DNA of 64,000 nucleotides from Acidovorax defluvii (GCA_003268905.1 QLTU01000018.1:21131-85130); one strand, 5' to 3'. Counted from the stretch's first letter, positions 1 to 8,281 are shown. The notes: generated by a model from the letters alone, not told the origin. Made by a program: numbers and translations.

Positions 1-386
1 CCTGGAAATCGCGTGCGCCGCCGGATGCGCTTAGCGAACGCAGGTTCAATCGGGTGTCCAGCAGCGCCGTCACCTCGGCGCCGATCCGGCTGCCATGGTT
101 CTCCAGCACCGACTGGATGGTTTCCTCGTCATCCGAGTTCACTGCCGAGCGGAACCCGTAGTCGGCCGCCAGCAAGGCCGAGCCCTGGCGCAGCTTCTCT
201 GCGTTCTGGTCAAGCAGCCGCCGCCAGACGGTTTCGTCGGTGTCGAGTTCGCGCGCGATCTGGCTGCGGGCGTTGCGGTCGATGGTGGTGCGCCCCTACG
301 GCCTGTTCGGCACGCACGATCAGCAGCAGCAGCGACATGCCCACCAGCGGCACGATGAGGCTGCGCCGCAGCACAGACAGCTTCAA
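1..386 (-). pseudogene. Membrane sensor protein, N-terminal part, frameshifted, runs off window
   Basis: I read a TTG start at 386 that overlaps the TGA stop of the upstream cupredoxin-like gene (TTGA), so translation is probably coupled. The first ~30 residues (LKLSVLRRSLIVPLVGMS, then a Leu-rich stretch) form a membrane anchor. The frame then closes at 210. A different frame carries on to the window edge with a periplasmic sensor-like sequence (IDRNARSQIARELDTDETVW, then a helical segment). Removing one C from the CCCC run at 293-296 joins the two as ...AVG-RTTIDRN. Placement beside a methylamine-utilisation-type gene suggests a sensor diguanylate cyclase or phosphodiesterase, but no GGDEF or EAL domain lies inside the window, so that is inference. 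The frameshift may be a base-calling error. Confidence 0.6.
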
Positions 387-1066
387 GGCTGCAACCCCTG
401 CATGCGCACAGTCACCTCAGCAGTGCCGGTGGCAGGCACGATCAGCGCCTGCTCCAGTGCGGGCGCGCCCACGGGTAAGCGGGTGTGCCAGGTGCGCAGG
501 CGGTAACTGCCAGCCGGTACGTCGTCGATCTGTGCCTTGCCCGTGGCCGCAAGGGACTGGGCGTAATAGGGGGTGTCCACCACCAGAATCCAGCCGACCA
601 TCTGGTCATGGATGTTGCAGCCCAGCACCACCACGCCGGGTCGATCGAACAGCACGGGGTTGGCCGGTGTGCCGGTGTAGAGCTTGAGCTCGAACTTCTT
701 GGCCGGTGAGAACGAATACACATGGTGGCGCACCGTGTCGTGGTTGGGGAAGCGCACCTCGGAGCCCACCGGTACCACCAGCACTTCGGGCACAAACTGC
801 TTTTTTTGCTGCGCCATCTCCAGCGCCGCCAGGGGGCGCACCTGGCGGCGCGCTTGTGCCGACTCCAGAAACACCACGGCATCGCCCACGGGTTTGCCGG
901 CCGCGTCCAGCACCTCGATCTGCACGGTGGCGGCATGCGCCGTCCCGGCCTGGCCCCATGTCAGGCACAGCACACATGCCATGCCGCAGGCCGTGCCGAG
1001 CGCAGGCGGCATCCAGGCGCGCACCAAGCCAATGCTTCGCTCCAGCCACACCGCAAGCATGGTCAT
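383..1066 (-). CDS. Cupredoxin-like methylamine utilization family protein
   Basis: A 227-residue secreted protein. Residues ~24-45 are hydrophobic and end in GTAHA, a plausible signal-peptidase site. The mature part is a plastocyanin-like fold with candidate copper ligands: H109 and H114/H115 in FPNHDTVRHHVYSF, then C150, H153 and M156 in VLGCNIHDQMVGW. This ligand order is the type-1 copper pattern of the MauL-like family. The partner oxidoreductase is unknown, and no methylamine dehydrogenase subunits are present here. Its ATG overlaps the stop of the DUF4394 gene (ATGA), and its stop overlaps the TTG start of the sensor gene, so the three look like one operon. An electron-transfer or copper-sensing role is inference. 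Confidence 0.8.
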   Translation of the reverse strand: MTMLAVWLERSIGLVRAWMPPALGTACGMACVLCLTWGQAGTAHAATVQIEVLDAAGKPVGDAVVFLESAQARRQVRPLAALEMAQQKKQFVPEVLVVPVGSEVRFPNHDTVRHHVYSFSPAKKFELKLYTGTPANPVLFDRPGVVVLGCNIHDQMVGWILVVDTPYYAQSLAATGKAQIDDVPAGSYRLRTWHTRLPVGAPALEQALIVPATGTAEVTVRMQGLQP

Positions 1067-1956
1067 GGTTCGATCGCCACGCCAATCAGCGCGCTGCCGT
1101 CACCCACCTGGCCGAGATCGGTGGCACGGCCCGTGGCCAGGTCTACGCGGTGCAGGCGGGTGCGTGGCTCGGAAGCCGTGCGCACCGCGATCAGGGCCGT
1201 GTTGGCAACGTCAGAAATGTCAAAGGCCACATCGGTCAACGCCCCCAGGCCCAGCGCGCCGACGGTGCGCAGCTGGCCGGTGTTGGGCGAGACGACGGGC
1301 ACCGCGCCCTCGAGCGAGCCCTGCATGACCAGGGCGCCCCGTGCGCGATCAATGGCGTAGTTGGTGGTGATCGTTTCATCGCGGGTGTTGTAGGTGTAGG
1401 CGGCCCCCGCAATGTCGGGCGCGCTGCCAAAGTTGACATCGCCCACCACGTAGCGCAACGCCCAATCGGGCTGCCCCCCGTCGCGGGTGGCATCGCCGTC
1501 CACCATGGCACCGGTGTCCGGGTGCAGGCGCAGGTTGTGGCCGGAGGGCGTTACCACGCGAATGCGGTCCACCGTGGGGTTGAAATCGAAACCGATCACC
1601 GCGCCGTCCAAAGGCAGTGCCACAGTCACCGCACCCACCGGGCTCAGCACGCCGTTGGCACGATCCACCCGGTAAAGCTGCCCGGACCTGGACAGTGCAT
1701 AGAGCACGCCACGCGCCACCCGAAAATCGATGCCGATCAGCGCATCGCCCGGGGCCAAGCCGGTGAGCGGCTTGCGCTCTATCACCCGGCTCGGCTGCGC
1801 TGCCTCCAAACGGAGCAGCTCGTGAGAGCCGGAGATGGCATAAACCATTTCCGGGCCCGTGCCAGCCTGCGGCTGGGCCAAGCCTGCGCATCCCGCCAAC
1901 ATCCACAGGGCGGCAAACCCCACCAGCAAGCGCTGCTTGCGACAAAACAGAGGCAT
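1063..1956 (-). CDS. DUF4394 domain-containing putative lipoprotein
   Basis: About 297 residues. I chose the ATG at 1956 because GGGAG lies six bases upstream; a GTG at 1971 is possible. The N-terminus MPLFCRKQRLLVGFAALWML-AGC carries a lipobox with Cys23, predicting an outer-membrane or periplasmic lipoprotein. The rest is a repetitive beta-rich sequence with DUF4394 hallmarks, such as LIGIDFRVARGVLYALSRSG, IGFDFNPTVDRIRV and a closing ALIGVAIEP. These read like blades of a beta-propeller. The biochemical role of DUF4394 is not established. It leads the three-gene operon with the cupredoxin-like protein and the membrane sensor, which suggests an extracytoplasmic sensing or redox function. 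Confidence 0.75.
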   Translation of the reverse strand: MPLFCRKQRLLVGFAALWMLAGCAGLAQPQAGTGPEMVYAISGSHELLRLEAAQPSRVIERKPLTGLAPGDALIGIDFRVARGVLYALSRSGQLYRVDRANGVLSPVGAVTVALPLDGAVIGFDFNPTVDRIRVVTPSGHNLRLHPDTGAMVDGDATRDGGQPDWALRYVVGDVNFGSAPDIAGAAYTYNTRDETITTNYAIDRARGALVMQGSLEGAVPVVSPNTGQLRTVGALGLGALTDVAFDISDVANTALIAVRTASEPRTRLHRVDLATGRATDLGQVGDGSALIGVAIEP

Positions 1957-2045
1957 CAAAAACTCCCACACATGTAACTGGTTTATACCCTACGCCACCT
2001 ACCACCGTGGCGGCGCAGCGCAACATGCAATTTCAAAACAAATAT

Positions 2046-2094
2046 CATTTTTTATAGCACGTAGCGCTTAACACATAAGGGTTACAGCCATATT
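2046..2094. repeat. Hairpin repeat family A, copy 1
   Basis: A divergent copy of the AT-rich dispersed repeat: TTTTTTATAGC, then GTAGCGCTTA, a short loop and ATAAGGGTTACAGCC. It lies between the start of the DUF4394 operon and the 3' end of the Crp/Fnr gene, so it may terminate the regulator transcript. The rest of the gap 1957-2214 shows no coding potential. Confidence 0.6.
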
Positions 2095-2214
2095 TAGCCT
2101 ATAAATAAATGCGACAGACCCCGCCATGCGTGTGCGTCCGGCCCCCAACAGAGCCGCCCTATTTGTAACAGTGCCATGACGCAAAAAGCGTCCGCACAGC
2201 AGGCCAGGGCCCTG

Positions 2215-2937
2215 TCAAACGTCTTTGCACTGAAAGATGCTGGACCGCAACGCAGAAAGCTCCAGCACCCGCAGCCCGCCGTACTCAATGCGGATGGCCC
2301 CTTGCTGTTCGAGCGCAGCCAGGGCCTCATTGACGCGCTGGCGCGACAGCCCCACCAGGTAAGCCAGCTCCTGCTGCGTGATGCGCAGCACCTCGCCCAC
2401 ATTGGGGTAAAGCACGGGGTTGAACAACGAGGCCAGGCTGCGTGCCACCCGCACATCGGGGTTGTTCAGCCGGTCGATCTCGCGCGCCGCAATGAACTGC
2501 CCCAGGCGTTCATTGAGCTGGTTCATCACAAAGCGGTTGAAGCCGATGGAGTGGTCGAGCAGCCAGTGAAAGGTGTCGATCGGCAGTCCCGCCACCACAC
2601 TTTTGCGCAGGGCCTGGATGTTGTAGCGGTAGGGCTCGCGCTTGAGCGCGGTGCCCTCGCCAAACCAGCCGCCGGGAGGCACGCCAGTGAAAGTCATGGT
2701 CTGGCCCTGGGCGTTGTCGCTGCTCATCTTGAGCAGGCCCTCCACCACGCCAAACCAATAAGTCACCGGCCGCCCGAGACGGCAGACATAGTCCCCCGCT
2801 TTCGCGTCGCCCACCAGCAAGGAGGCCACGGCGCGTTCACGCTCGGCGGGCTGCAACGGCATCAGCCAGGGAATGCCGCCCAGCTCGGCCTCTGTGGGCG
2901 GGCGACGGCGCTGGTGCAAGGACAGATCGTGGGTCAT
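2215..2937 (-). CDS. Crp/Fnr family transcriptional regulator
   Basis: 240 residues in the usual two-domain layout. A cyclic-nucleotide-binding-like beta barrel covers roughly 30-130, with GGWFGEGTALKREPYRYN at 89-106. A long dimer helix follows, then a winged helix-turn-helix at ~185-215 (RITQQELAYLVGLSRQRVNE). The glycine-rich loop resembles a phosphate-binding cassette, but the ligand is unknown; the four-cysteine iron-sulfur set of Fnr is absent. It diverges from the receptor gene at 3083. The shared 145-bp region contains an 18-bp near-palindrome that recurs before the acyl-CoA synthetase gene. I infer that it controls the transporter and CoA-ligase cluster and possibly itself. Confidence 0.85.
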   Translation of the reverse strand: MTHDLSLHQRRRPPTEAELGGIPWLMPLQPAERERAVASLLVGDAKAGDYVCRLGRPVTYWFGVVEGLLKMSSDNAQGQTMTFTGVPPGGWFGEGTALKREPYRYNIQALRKSVVAGLPIDTFHWLLDHSIGFNRFVMNQLNERLGQFIAAREIDRLNNPDVRVARSLASLFNPVLYPNVGEVLRITQQELAYLVGLSRQRVNEALAALEQQGAIRIEYGGLRVLELSALRSSIFQCKDV

Positions 2938-2993
2938 GCGCGATTCTTCGGGGCGATGGAGACTCGGGTTTTAGGGGAATACCACGAGCCGAA

Positions 2994-3011
2994 TTGTCGT
3001 CATAAAGACAA
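2994..3011. promoter_or_regulatory. Candidate Crp/Fnr operator, site 1
   Basis: TTGTCGTCATAAAGACAA is an inverted repeat (TTGTC-N8-GACAA) placed 56 bp before the regulator ATG and 71 bp before the receptor GTG. Fifteen of 18 bases match site 2 at 4312-4329. Two closely matching sites in front of the same cluster support a shared operator; binding by the adjacent regulator is inferred. Confidence 0.6.
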
Positions 3012-3082
3012 AAAAATGCCAATCCTCGCCGGATGATGGCCCCCGTTGGGAGCATCGCTCCCTGATTTCCAAGGACCAGCCG

Positions 3083-4267
3083 GTGAAACATCCCATCCGT
3101 TCGAGCGCTTCGCAGGCCACAGGCCGCCCCGTTACCCATCTGGCCCGCCGCAAGCTGCTGGCGATGGCCGCGACGCTGCCCTGGCTGGGGGCAGGCAGCG
3201 TGCGGGCACAGGAGGGTTCGATCAAGATCGCCCAGTCCACCGCGCTCAGCGGCCCGCTGGCCGACCTGGGCTCGGCCATGCACCAGGGCGCCAAGGCCGC
3301 CTTTGCCGCCATCAACGCCAAGGGCGGAGTGCAAGGCCGCACCATCGAACTCGCCACACTCGACGATGCCTACGAAGTGCCCAAGGCACTGGCCAACGTC
3401 GACCGATTTCTGGCCGACAGCAGCTACTTTGCCCTGTTCAACTGCATGGGCACCCCCATGATCGACGCGATGCTACCCAAGGTGATCGAGAGCGGCATCC
3501 CTTTCTTTGCGCCGTTCACAGGGGCCCAGCTGAGCCGCACCAAGACCGCCCGCAATGTTTTCAACATCCGGGCAAGCTATGCCGACGAGGCCGAAAAACT
3601 GGTGCAGCACCTGTCCACGATCGGCATCCAGCGCATTGGCATCGTTTACCAGAACAACTCGTTCGGCAAGGAGGTATTCGACTCGGCCCGGCAATCCATG
3701 AGCCGACTCAAACTGCCGGAAGCCGCCGCTGTGACGGTTGAAAACAACGCCTCGGACGCAGGCGCTGCGGCGGCCAAGCTCGCAGAGGCCAACCCCGAAG
3801 CCGTCGTGATTGGCCTGGCGGGCAAGCCCACACTGGAGTTTGTGAAAGCGTTTCGAGCCCTCCGGCGCGGTGTAACGCTGTATGCACTGTCTGTCATGGG
3901 AACCCCTGCCACCGTGAAAGCGCTGGGAGCGGATGCGACGGGCATGGCAATTTCTCAGGTGGTGCCTCTGCCGTCGAACGTGGTCACACCGGTGGTGCGT
4001 GACTTCCAGGCGGCATGGAAAGCATCAGGCGCCACGGCAGAGCCTTCGCACCTGGCGCTGGAGGGATACATCAACGCCCGTGTGTTTGCCGAGGCGCTGC
4101 AGCGCGCCGGGCGCAATCCAACGCGCGCCGCTTTTATCGACGCCACCTGGAACTTGAAAAAGTGGGATCTGGGAGGCTTCGAGATCAACGCCACCACACC
4201 CGACCGCAATGCATCGCGCTTTGTGGAACTGACGCTGGTGGGACGAGATGGGCGCTTCATCCGATAG
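3083..4267 (+). CDS. ABC transporter periplasmic receptor, Liv/HAAT type
   Basis: 394 residues with a GTG start preceded by AAGGA at 3074-3078. A twin-arginine-like leader (RRKLLAMAATLPWLGAGSVR, residues 22-41) ends near A42. The mature protein is a type I periplasmic-binding fold (Peripla_BP_6) with the usual opening IKIAQSTALSGPLADLGSAM and GIQRIGIVYQNNSFGKEVF in the middle. This family delivers amino acids, amides or aromatic carboxylates to Liv-type permeases. It is the first gene of the cluster and is separated from the ligase gene by a second copy of the operator motif. It resembles the receptor at 29661 more than the one at 9527. Substrate unknown; the neighbouring CoA ligases favour an organic acid. 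Confidence 0.85.
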   Translation: MKHPIRSSASQATGRPVTHLARRKLLAMAATLPWLGAGSVRAQEGSIKIAQSTALSGPLADLGSAMHQGAKAAFAAINAKGGVQGRTIELATLDDAYEVPKALANVDRFLADSSYFALFNCMGTPMIDAMLPKVIESGIPFFAPFTGAQLSRTKTARNVFNIRASYADEAEKLVQHLSTIGIQRIGIVYQNNSFGKEVFDSARQSMSRLKLPEAAAVTVENNASDAGAAAAKLAEANPEAVVIGLAGKPTLEFVKAFRALRRGVTLYALSVMGTPATVKALGADATGMAISQVVPLPSNVVTPVVRDFQAAWKASGATAEPSHLALEGYINARVFAEALQRAGRNPTRAAFIDATWNLKKWDLGGFEINATTPDRNASRFVELTLVGRDGRFIR

Positions 4268-4311
4268 CCCGTGGCAACGAGGGTTCAACCCCATGAGGAC
4301 TTTCCCGTAAA

Positions 4312-4329
4312 TTGTCGTCCGAAAGACAT
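4312..4329. promoter_or_regulatory. Candidate Crp/Fnr operator, site 2
   Basis: TTGTCGTCCGAAAGACAT, followed at once by GACAA, so a second right half-site is possible. It closely matches site 1 at 2994-3011 and sits 103 bp before the acyl-CoA synthetase ATG. It implies a separate regulated promoter for the downstream operon. The claim rests on motif recurrence only. Confidence 0.6.
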
Positions 4330-4431
4330 GACAACGTCAAAGTCAGTCCTAGCATGGAGTCCAAAGCGCTGCCACAAGGCCGCGCACCCGGCAGTCACCG
4401 GGCTGACACCTCATTAATATTAGGAACCGGA

Positions 4432-6366
4432 ATGAAGACCACGTTCCCGCAACTGCTGCTCAAGCATGCTGCCGAGCGCCCCACGGCCCCGGCACTGCGC
4501 GAAAAAGAATACGGCATCTGGCAAACATGGACCTGGAAGGATGCCGCCCAGACCGTGCGCCATCTGGGCTGCGGTCTGCTCGCCCTGGGCTTCCAGCGCG
4601 GCCAGAACCTGGCCCTGGTGGGCGACAACCGCCCCCACCTCTATATGAGCATGGTGGCCGTGCAGAGCATTGGCGGCGTACCCATTCCCCTTTACCAGGA
4701 TGCCGTGGCCTCTGAAATGGCCTTTGTGATGGAGGACGCCGAAGTCCAGTTCCTGTTCGCCGAGAACCAGGAACAGGTCGACAAACTGCTGGAAGTGCGC
4801 GAAACCGTGCCCGGCATGGCACACATCATTTACGACGATCCGCGCGGCCTGCGCAACTACGACCAGCCCGGCCTGATCAGCACCGAAAAACTCAAGGAAC
4901 TGGGTGCCGAGTGGGACCGCACCCACGCAGGTGTCTGGGATGCCCAGGTTGCACAGAACAGGCCCGACGACGTGTCTGTCATCCTCTACACCTCGGGCAC
5001 CACCGGCAAGCCCAAGGGCGTGTGCCAGACGCACGCGAGCTTCATCGGCTCGGCCCAGGGCGGCGTCGAGGTGGACGGACTCAATCCCAAAGACAACGTG
5101 ATCTCCTACCTGCCGCCGGCCTGGGTGGGTGACCACCTGTTCTCGCTGGCCCAGTGGCTGGTGGCGGGCTTCACCATCAATTGCCCCGAGTCGGCCGCCA
5201 CCATATCGATCGACCTGCGCGAAATTGGCCCCACCTATTACTTCGCGCCGCCGCGCGTGTTTGAAGGCATGCTCACCTCCGTCTCCATCCGCATGGAAGA
5301 CGCAGCCCCCTTCAAGCGCTGGATGTACTCCAAAGCCATGGACCTGGCCCGGCGCGTGGGCTCTGACATCCTTGACGGCAAGCCTGTGGGCCTCATGGAC
5401 CGGCTGATGTACACGCTGGGCGACGTCACCATCTACGGGCCGCTGCGCAACGTGATGGGCCTGTCGCGCATTCGCGTGGCCTACACGGCCGGCGCCGCCA
5501 TCGGCCCCGATTTGTTCCGCTTCTTCCGCTCCATCGGCATCAACCTCAAGCAGCTCTACGGCCAGACCGAGACCTGCGCCTATGTGTGCATCCAGAAAAA
5601 CGGCCAGGTCAAGCTCAACACCGTGGGCCAGGCCGCGCCCGGCATTGAACTGAAGATTGCTGACAACGGCGAGGTGCTGGTCAAGGGCGTGTCGGTGCTC
5701 AAGGAGTACTACAAGCGCCCCGACGCCACGGCCGAGGTCATCGACGCCAATGGCTACTTCCACACGGGCGATGCCGGCGTGCTCGACCAGGACGGCCACC
5801 TGCGCATCATCGACCGCGCCAAAGACGTGGGCAAGCTCACCGGCGGCGCCATGTTCGCGCCCAACTACATCGAGAACAAGCTCAAGTTCTTCCCGCAGGT
5901 CAAGGAAGCCGTGTGCTTCGGCCATGGCAAAGACCAGGTCTGCGCCTTCATCAACATCGACTACGAGGCCGTGGGCAACTGGGCCGAGCGCCAGGGCCTG
6001 CCCTATGGCGGCTATGTGGACCTGGCCTCCAAGCCCCAGGTGCTGCAGCTCATTGCCGAGTGCATCGGCCAGGTCAATGAAGGCCTGGCGGGCGAGCCCG
6101 GCATGTCCGACACGCAGGTGGCGCGCTTCCTGGTGCTGCACAAGGAACTCGACCCCGACGACGACGAACTGACCCGCACCCGCAAAGTGCGCCGCGGCTT
6201 CATCGCTCAGAAGTACGGCGTGCTGGTGGATGCGCTCTACGGCGGGCGCACCGAACAATTCATCGAAACCCAGGTCAAGTTCGAGGATGGCCGCACCGGC
6301 AGCGTCAGCGCCACGCTGCAAATCCTCGACGCCAAGATCCATGCGCCTGCCAAGGTCGGTGCCTGA
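4432..6366 (+). CDS. AMP-dependent long-chain-type acyl-CoA synthetase
   Basis: 644 residues. The frame opens upstream at 4312, but that start would lie in the operator, and AGGAACCGG just before 4432 argues for this ATG. ANL-superfamily motifs are in order: P-loop YTSGTTGKPKG from ~Y186, adenine motif YGQTETCAY from ~376, HTGDAG at ~444 and the hinge region IIDRAKDVGKLTGG after it. It would activate a carboxylic acid to its CoA thioester through an acyl-adenylate in the cytoplasm. The sequence resembles FadD15-type long synthetases. Because it heads an operon with all four Liv transporter core genes, it probably traps the imported acid as CoA ester. Chain length or aromatic preference cannot be read from sequence. 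Confidence 0.88.
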   Translation: MKTTFPQLLLKHAAERPTAPALREKEYGIWQTWTWKDAAQTVRHLGCGLLALGFQRGQNLALVGDNRPHLYMSMVAVQSIGGVPIPLYQDAVASEMAFVMEDAEVQFLFAENQEQVDKLLEVRETVPGMAHIIYDDPRGLRNYDQPGLISTEKLKELGAEWDRTHAGVWDAQVAQNRPDDVSVILYTSGTTGKPKGVCQTHASFIGSAQGGVEVDGLNPKDNVISYLPPAWVGDHLFSLAQWLVAGFTINCPESAATISIDLREIGPTYYFAPPRVFEGMLTSVSIRMEDAAPFKRWMYSKAMDLARRVGSDILDGKPVGLMDRLMYTLGDVTIYGPLRNVMGLSRIRVAYTAGAAIGPDLFRFFRSIGINLKQLYGQTETCAYVCIQKNGQVKLNTVGQAAPGIELKIADNGEVLVKGVSVLKEYYKRPDATAEVIDANGYFHTGDAGVLDQDGHLRIIDRAKDVGKLTGGAMFAPNYIENKLKFFPQVKEAVCFGHGKDQVCAFINIDYEAVGNWAERQGLPYGGYVDLASKPQVLQLIAECIGQVNEGLAGEPGMSDTQVARFLVLHKELDPDDDELTRTRKVRRGFIAQKYGVLVDALYGGRTEQFIETQVKFEDGRTGSVSATLQILDAKIHAPAKVGA

Positions 6367-6384
6367 GACACCGGAAAGCACCCC

Positions 6385-7170
6385 ATGACCCAGAAAAAGA
6401 TTGGCGACGTCATCCTGGACGTCAAAAACATCAGCCTGCGCTTTGGCGGCGTGAAGGCCCTGACCGACATCTCGTTCAACGTGCGCGAGCATGAGATCCG
6501 CTCCATCATCGGACCCAACGGCGCCGGCAAGAGCTCCATGCTCAACTGCATCAACGGCGTCTACACGCCCTCGGAGGGCTCCATTACCTTCCGTGGCAAG
6601 ACGTTCGACCACATGAACAGCCGCCAGGTGGCCGAGATGGGTGTGGCTCGCACCTTTCAGAACCTGGCGCTGTTCAAGGGCATGAGCGTGATCGACAACA
6701 TCATGTCGGGGCGCAACCTCAAGATCAAGAGCAACCTGTTCATGCAGGCGCTGCGCTGGGGCCCGGCAGAGCGCGAGGAAATCGCACACCGCGAGAAGGT
6801 TGAGCACATCATCGACTTCCTCGAAATTCAGGCCTTCCGCAAGACCCCCGTGGGCCAATTGCCCTACGGCCTGCAAAAGCGCGTGGACCTGGGCAGGGCC
6901 CTGGCCATGGAGCCGCAGGTGCTGCTGCTTGATGAGCCCATGGCCGGCATGAACGTGGAAGAAAAGCAGGACATGTGCCGCTTCATCCTGGACGTGAACG
7001 ACGAGTTCGGCACCACCATCGTCCTGATCGAGCACGACATGGGCGTGGTGATGGACATCTCCGACCGCGTGGTGGTTCTGGACTACGGCAAGAAGATTGG
7101 CGACGGCGCGCCGCAGGAAGTCCGCGACAACGAAGACGTGATCCGCGCCTATCTGGGCACCAGCCACTGA
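6385..7170 (+). CDS. livG: Liv-type ABC transporter ATP-binding protein (LivG)
   Basis: 261 residues, 18 bp after the ligase. Walker A is GPNGAGKS at 43-50, and Walker B is VLLLDEP near 181-187 followed by the LivG-type MAGMN. The ABC signature is LPYGLQKR rather than LSGGQ, a relaxed form common in LivG proteins. The C-terminus carries the extra Liv-type tail (VVLDYGKKIGDGAPQEV, then IRAYLG). It should pair with LivF at 11087 to power the LivH/LivM channel at the inner membrane. The synthetase stop, this start and the downstream spacing indicate one transcript. Confidence 0.92.
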   Translation: MTQKKIGDVILDVKNISLRFGGVKALTDISFNVREHEIRSIIGPNGAGKSSMLNCINGVYTPSEGSITFRGKTFDHMNSRQVAEMGVARTFQNLALFKGMSVIDNIMSGRNLKIKSNLFMQALRWGPAEREEIAHREKVEHIIDFLEIQAFRKTPVGQLPYGLQKRVDLGRALAMEPQVLLLDEPMAGMNVEEKQDMCRFILDVNDEFGTTIVLIEHDMGVVMDISDRVVVLDYGKKIGDGAPQEVRDNEDVIRAYLGTSH

Positions 7171-7200
7171 AAGCCTATGACCCCCACGCTTGTCACTTCG

Positions 7201-7258
7201 TGTACTGCGCTGCCCCCCGAGGGGGCCTCGGTCGCCTTGGGGCGGCCCGGCGCCGACC
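7201..7258. repeat. GC-rich intergenic repeat family B, copy 1
   Basis: CTGCCCCCCGAGGGGGC is a palindrome, followed by CGCCTTGGGGCGGCCCGGCG. Related C-run/G-run palindromes ending in GGGGCGGCCC or GGCGGCCCTTGC occur at 10863, 11905 and 50855. It fills most of the livG-livH gap and can fold on either strand. Confidence 0.55.
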
Positions 7259-7279
7259 GACTTTGAACGGAACAAACAA

Positions 7280-8209
7280 ATGGCATTCTTTCTTGAAACA
7301 CTGATTGGCGGCCTCATGGCCGGCATGCTCTATTCGCTGGTGGCCCTCGGCTTCGTGCTGATCTACAAGGCCTCGGGCGTTTTCAACTTCGCGCAAGGAG
7401 CGATGGTGCTGTTCGCAGCGCTGGCCATGGCCCGGTTTGCCGAGTGGATTCCCCAATGGACCGGCATCGACAACATGATCGTTGCCAACCTGCTGGCCTT
7501 CGTGATCGCGGGCATCTGCATGTTTGCAGTGGCCTGGCTCATTGAGCGCCTGGTGCTGCGCCACCTGGTCAACCAGGAAGGCGCCACGCTGCTCATGGCG
7601 ACGCTGGGCATCACCTACTTTCTTGAAGGCCTGGGCCAGACGTTTTTTGGCAGCGACATCTACAAGATCGACGTCGGCATGCCCAAGGAGCCCGTGTTCC
7701 TGCTCGAATCGATGTTCGAGGGCGGTGTGCTGGTGAACAAGGAAGACGTGATCGCCGCCGGCATTGCGGCCGCGCTGGTGGTGATATTGAGCATCTTCTT
7801 CCAGAAGACCAAGACCGGCCGCGCCCTGCGCGCCGTGGCCGACGACCACCAGGCGGCGCAATCCATCGGCATTCCGCTCAACCGCATCTGGGTCATCGTC
7901 TGGTGTGTGGCGGGTGTCGTGGCCCTGGTGGCCGGGATGATCTGGGGCTCCAAGCTGGGTGTGCAGTTCTCGCTGACCACCGTGGCGCTGCGCGCCCTGC
8001 CGGTGGTGATTTTGGGCGGCCTGACCTCGGTGCCCGGCGCCATCATCGGCGGCCTGATCATCGGTGTGGGCGAGAAGCTCTCCGAGGTGTACCTGGGCCC
8101 GTTCGTGGGCGGTGGCATCGAAATCTGGTTTGCCTATGTGCTGGCCCTGGTGTTCCTGCTGTTCCGCCCGCAAGGTCTGTTCGGCGAGAAGATCATCGAT
8201 CGCGTATGA
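7280..8209 (+). CDS. livH: Liv-type ABC transporter permease (LivH)
   Basis: 309 residues from the ATG at 7280 (MAFFLETLIGGLMAGMLYSL). The upstream extension to 7190 reads through a GC-rich repeat and is unlikely to be coding. It is a polytopic inner-membrane protein of the BPD_transp_2 family with about eight hydrophobic segments. It has the LivH hallmark GFVLIYKASGVFNFAQGAM near the N-terminus and ALRALPVVILGGLTSVPGAI with a GLIIGVGEKLSE motif near the end, which form the ATPase-coupling region. It works with LivM (8328). A perfect 10-bp hairpin spans its stop codon, possibly setting the LivH:LivM ratio. Confidence 0.92.
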   Translation: MAFFLETLIGGLMAGMLYSLVALGFVLIYKASGVFNFAQGAMVLFAALAMARFAEWIPQWTGIDNMIVANLLAFVIAGICMFAVAWLIERLVLRHLVNQEGATLLMATLGITYFLEGLGQTFFGSDIYKIDVGMPKEPVFLLESMFEGGVLVNKEDVIAAGIAAALVVILSIFFQKTKTGRALRAVADDHQAAQSIGIPLNRIWVIVWCVAGVVALVAGMIWGSKLGVQFSLTTVALRALPVVILGGLTSVPGAIIGGLIIGVGEKLSEVYLGPFVGGGIEIWFAYVLALVFLLFRPQGLFGEKIIDRV

Positions 8210-8281
8210 CATACGCGATCAACCCGCAGGGTTCTTCGCCGCAGGCGAAGAATGATCTTCCGGCGAGGGCACGCAGTGCCC
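8198..8281 (+). other. Run of three perfect hairpins between livH and livM
   Basis: Hairpin 1: GATCGCGTAT / ATACGCGATC (8198-8207 and 8211-8220), with the livH stop inside it. Hairpin 2: TTCTTCGCC / GGCGAAGAA (8232-8240 and 8244-8252). Hairpin 3: GGGCAC / GTGCCC (8267-8272 and 8276-8281). Each has a three-base loop, and none is followed by a T-run. They look more like mRNA processing or stability elements than terminators. Confidence 0.6.

Noticed and set aside
13..687. 224-codon plus-strand frame at the window start
   Set aside because: Arg/Pro/Cys-rich composition, antisense to the cupredoxin-like and sensor genes.
7190..7279. 30-residue N-terminal extension of LivH
   Set aside because: It is coded by the GC-rich repeat, and the ATG at 7280 starts the conserved LivH N-terminus.
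4420..7326. 968-codon open frame on the minus strand
   Set aside because: It lies opposite the acyl-CoA synthetase and livG genes, is His/Ala-rich as expected of an antisense frame in GC-rich DNA, and shows no domain.
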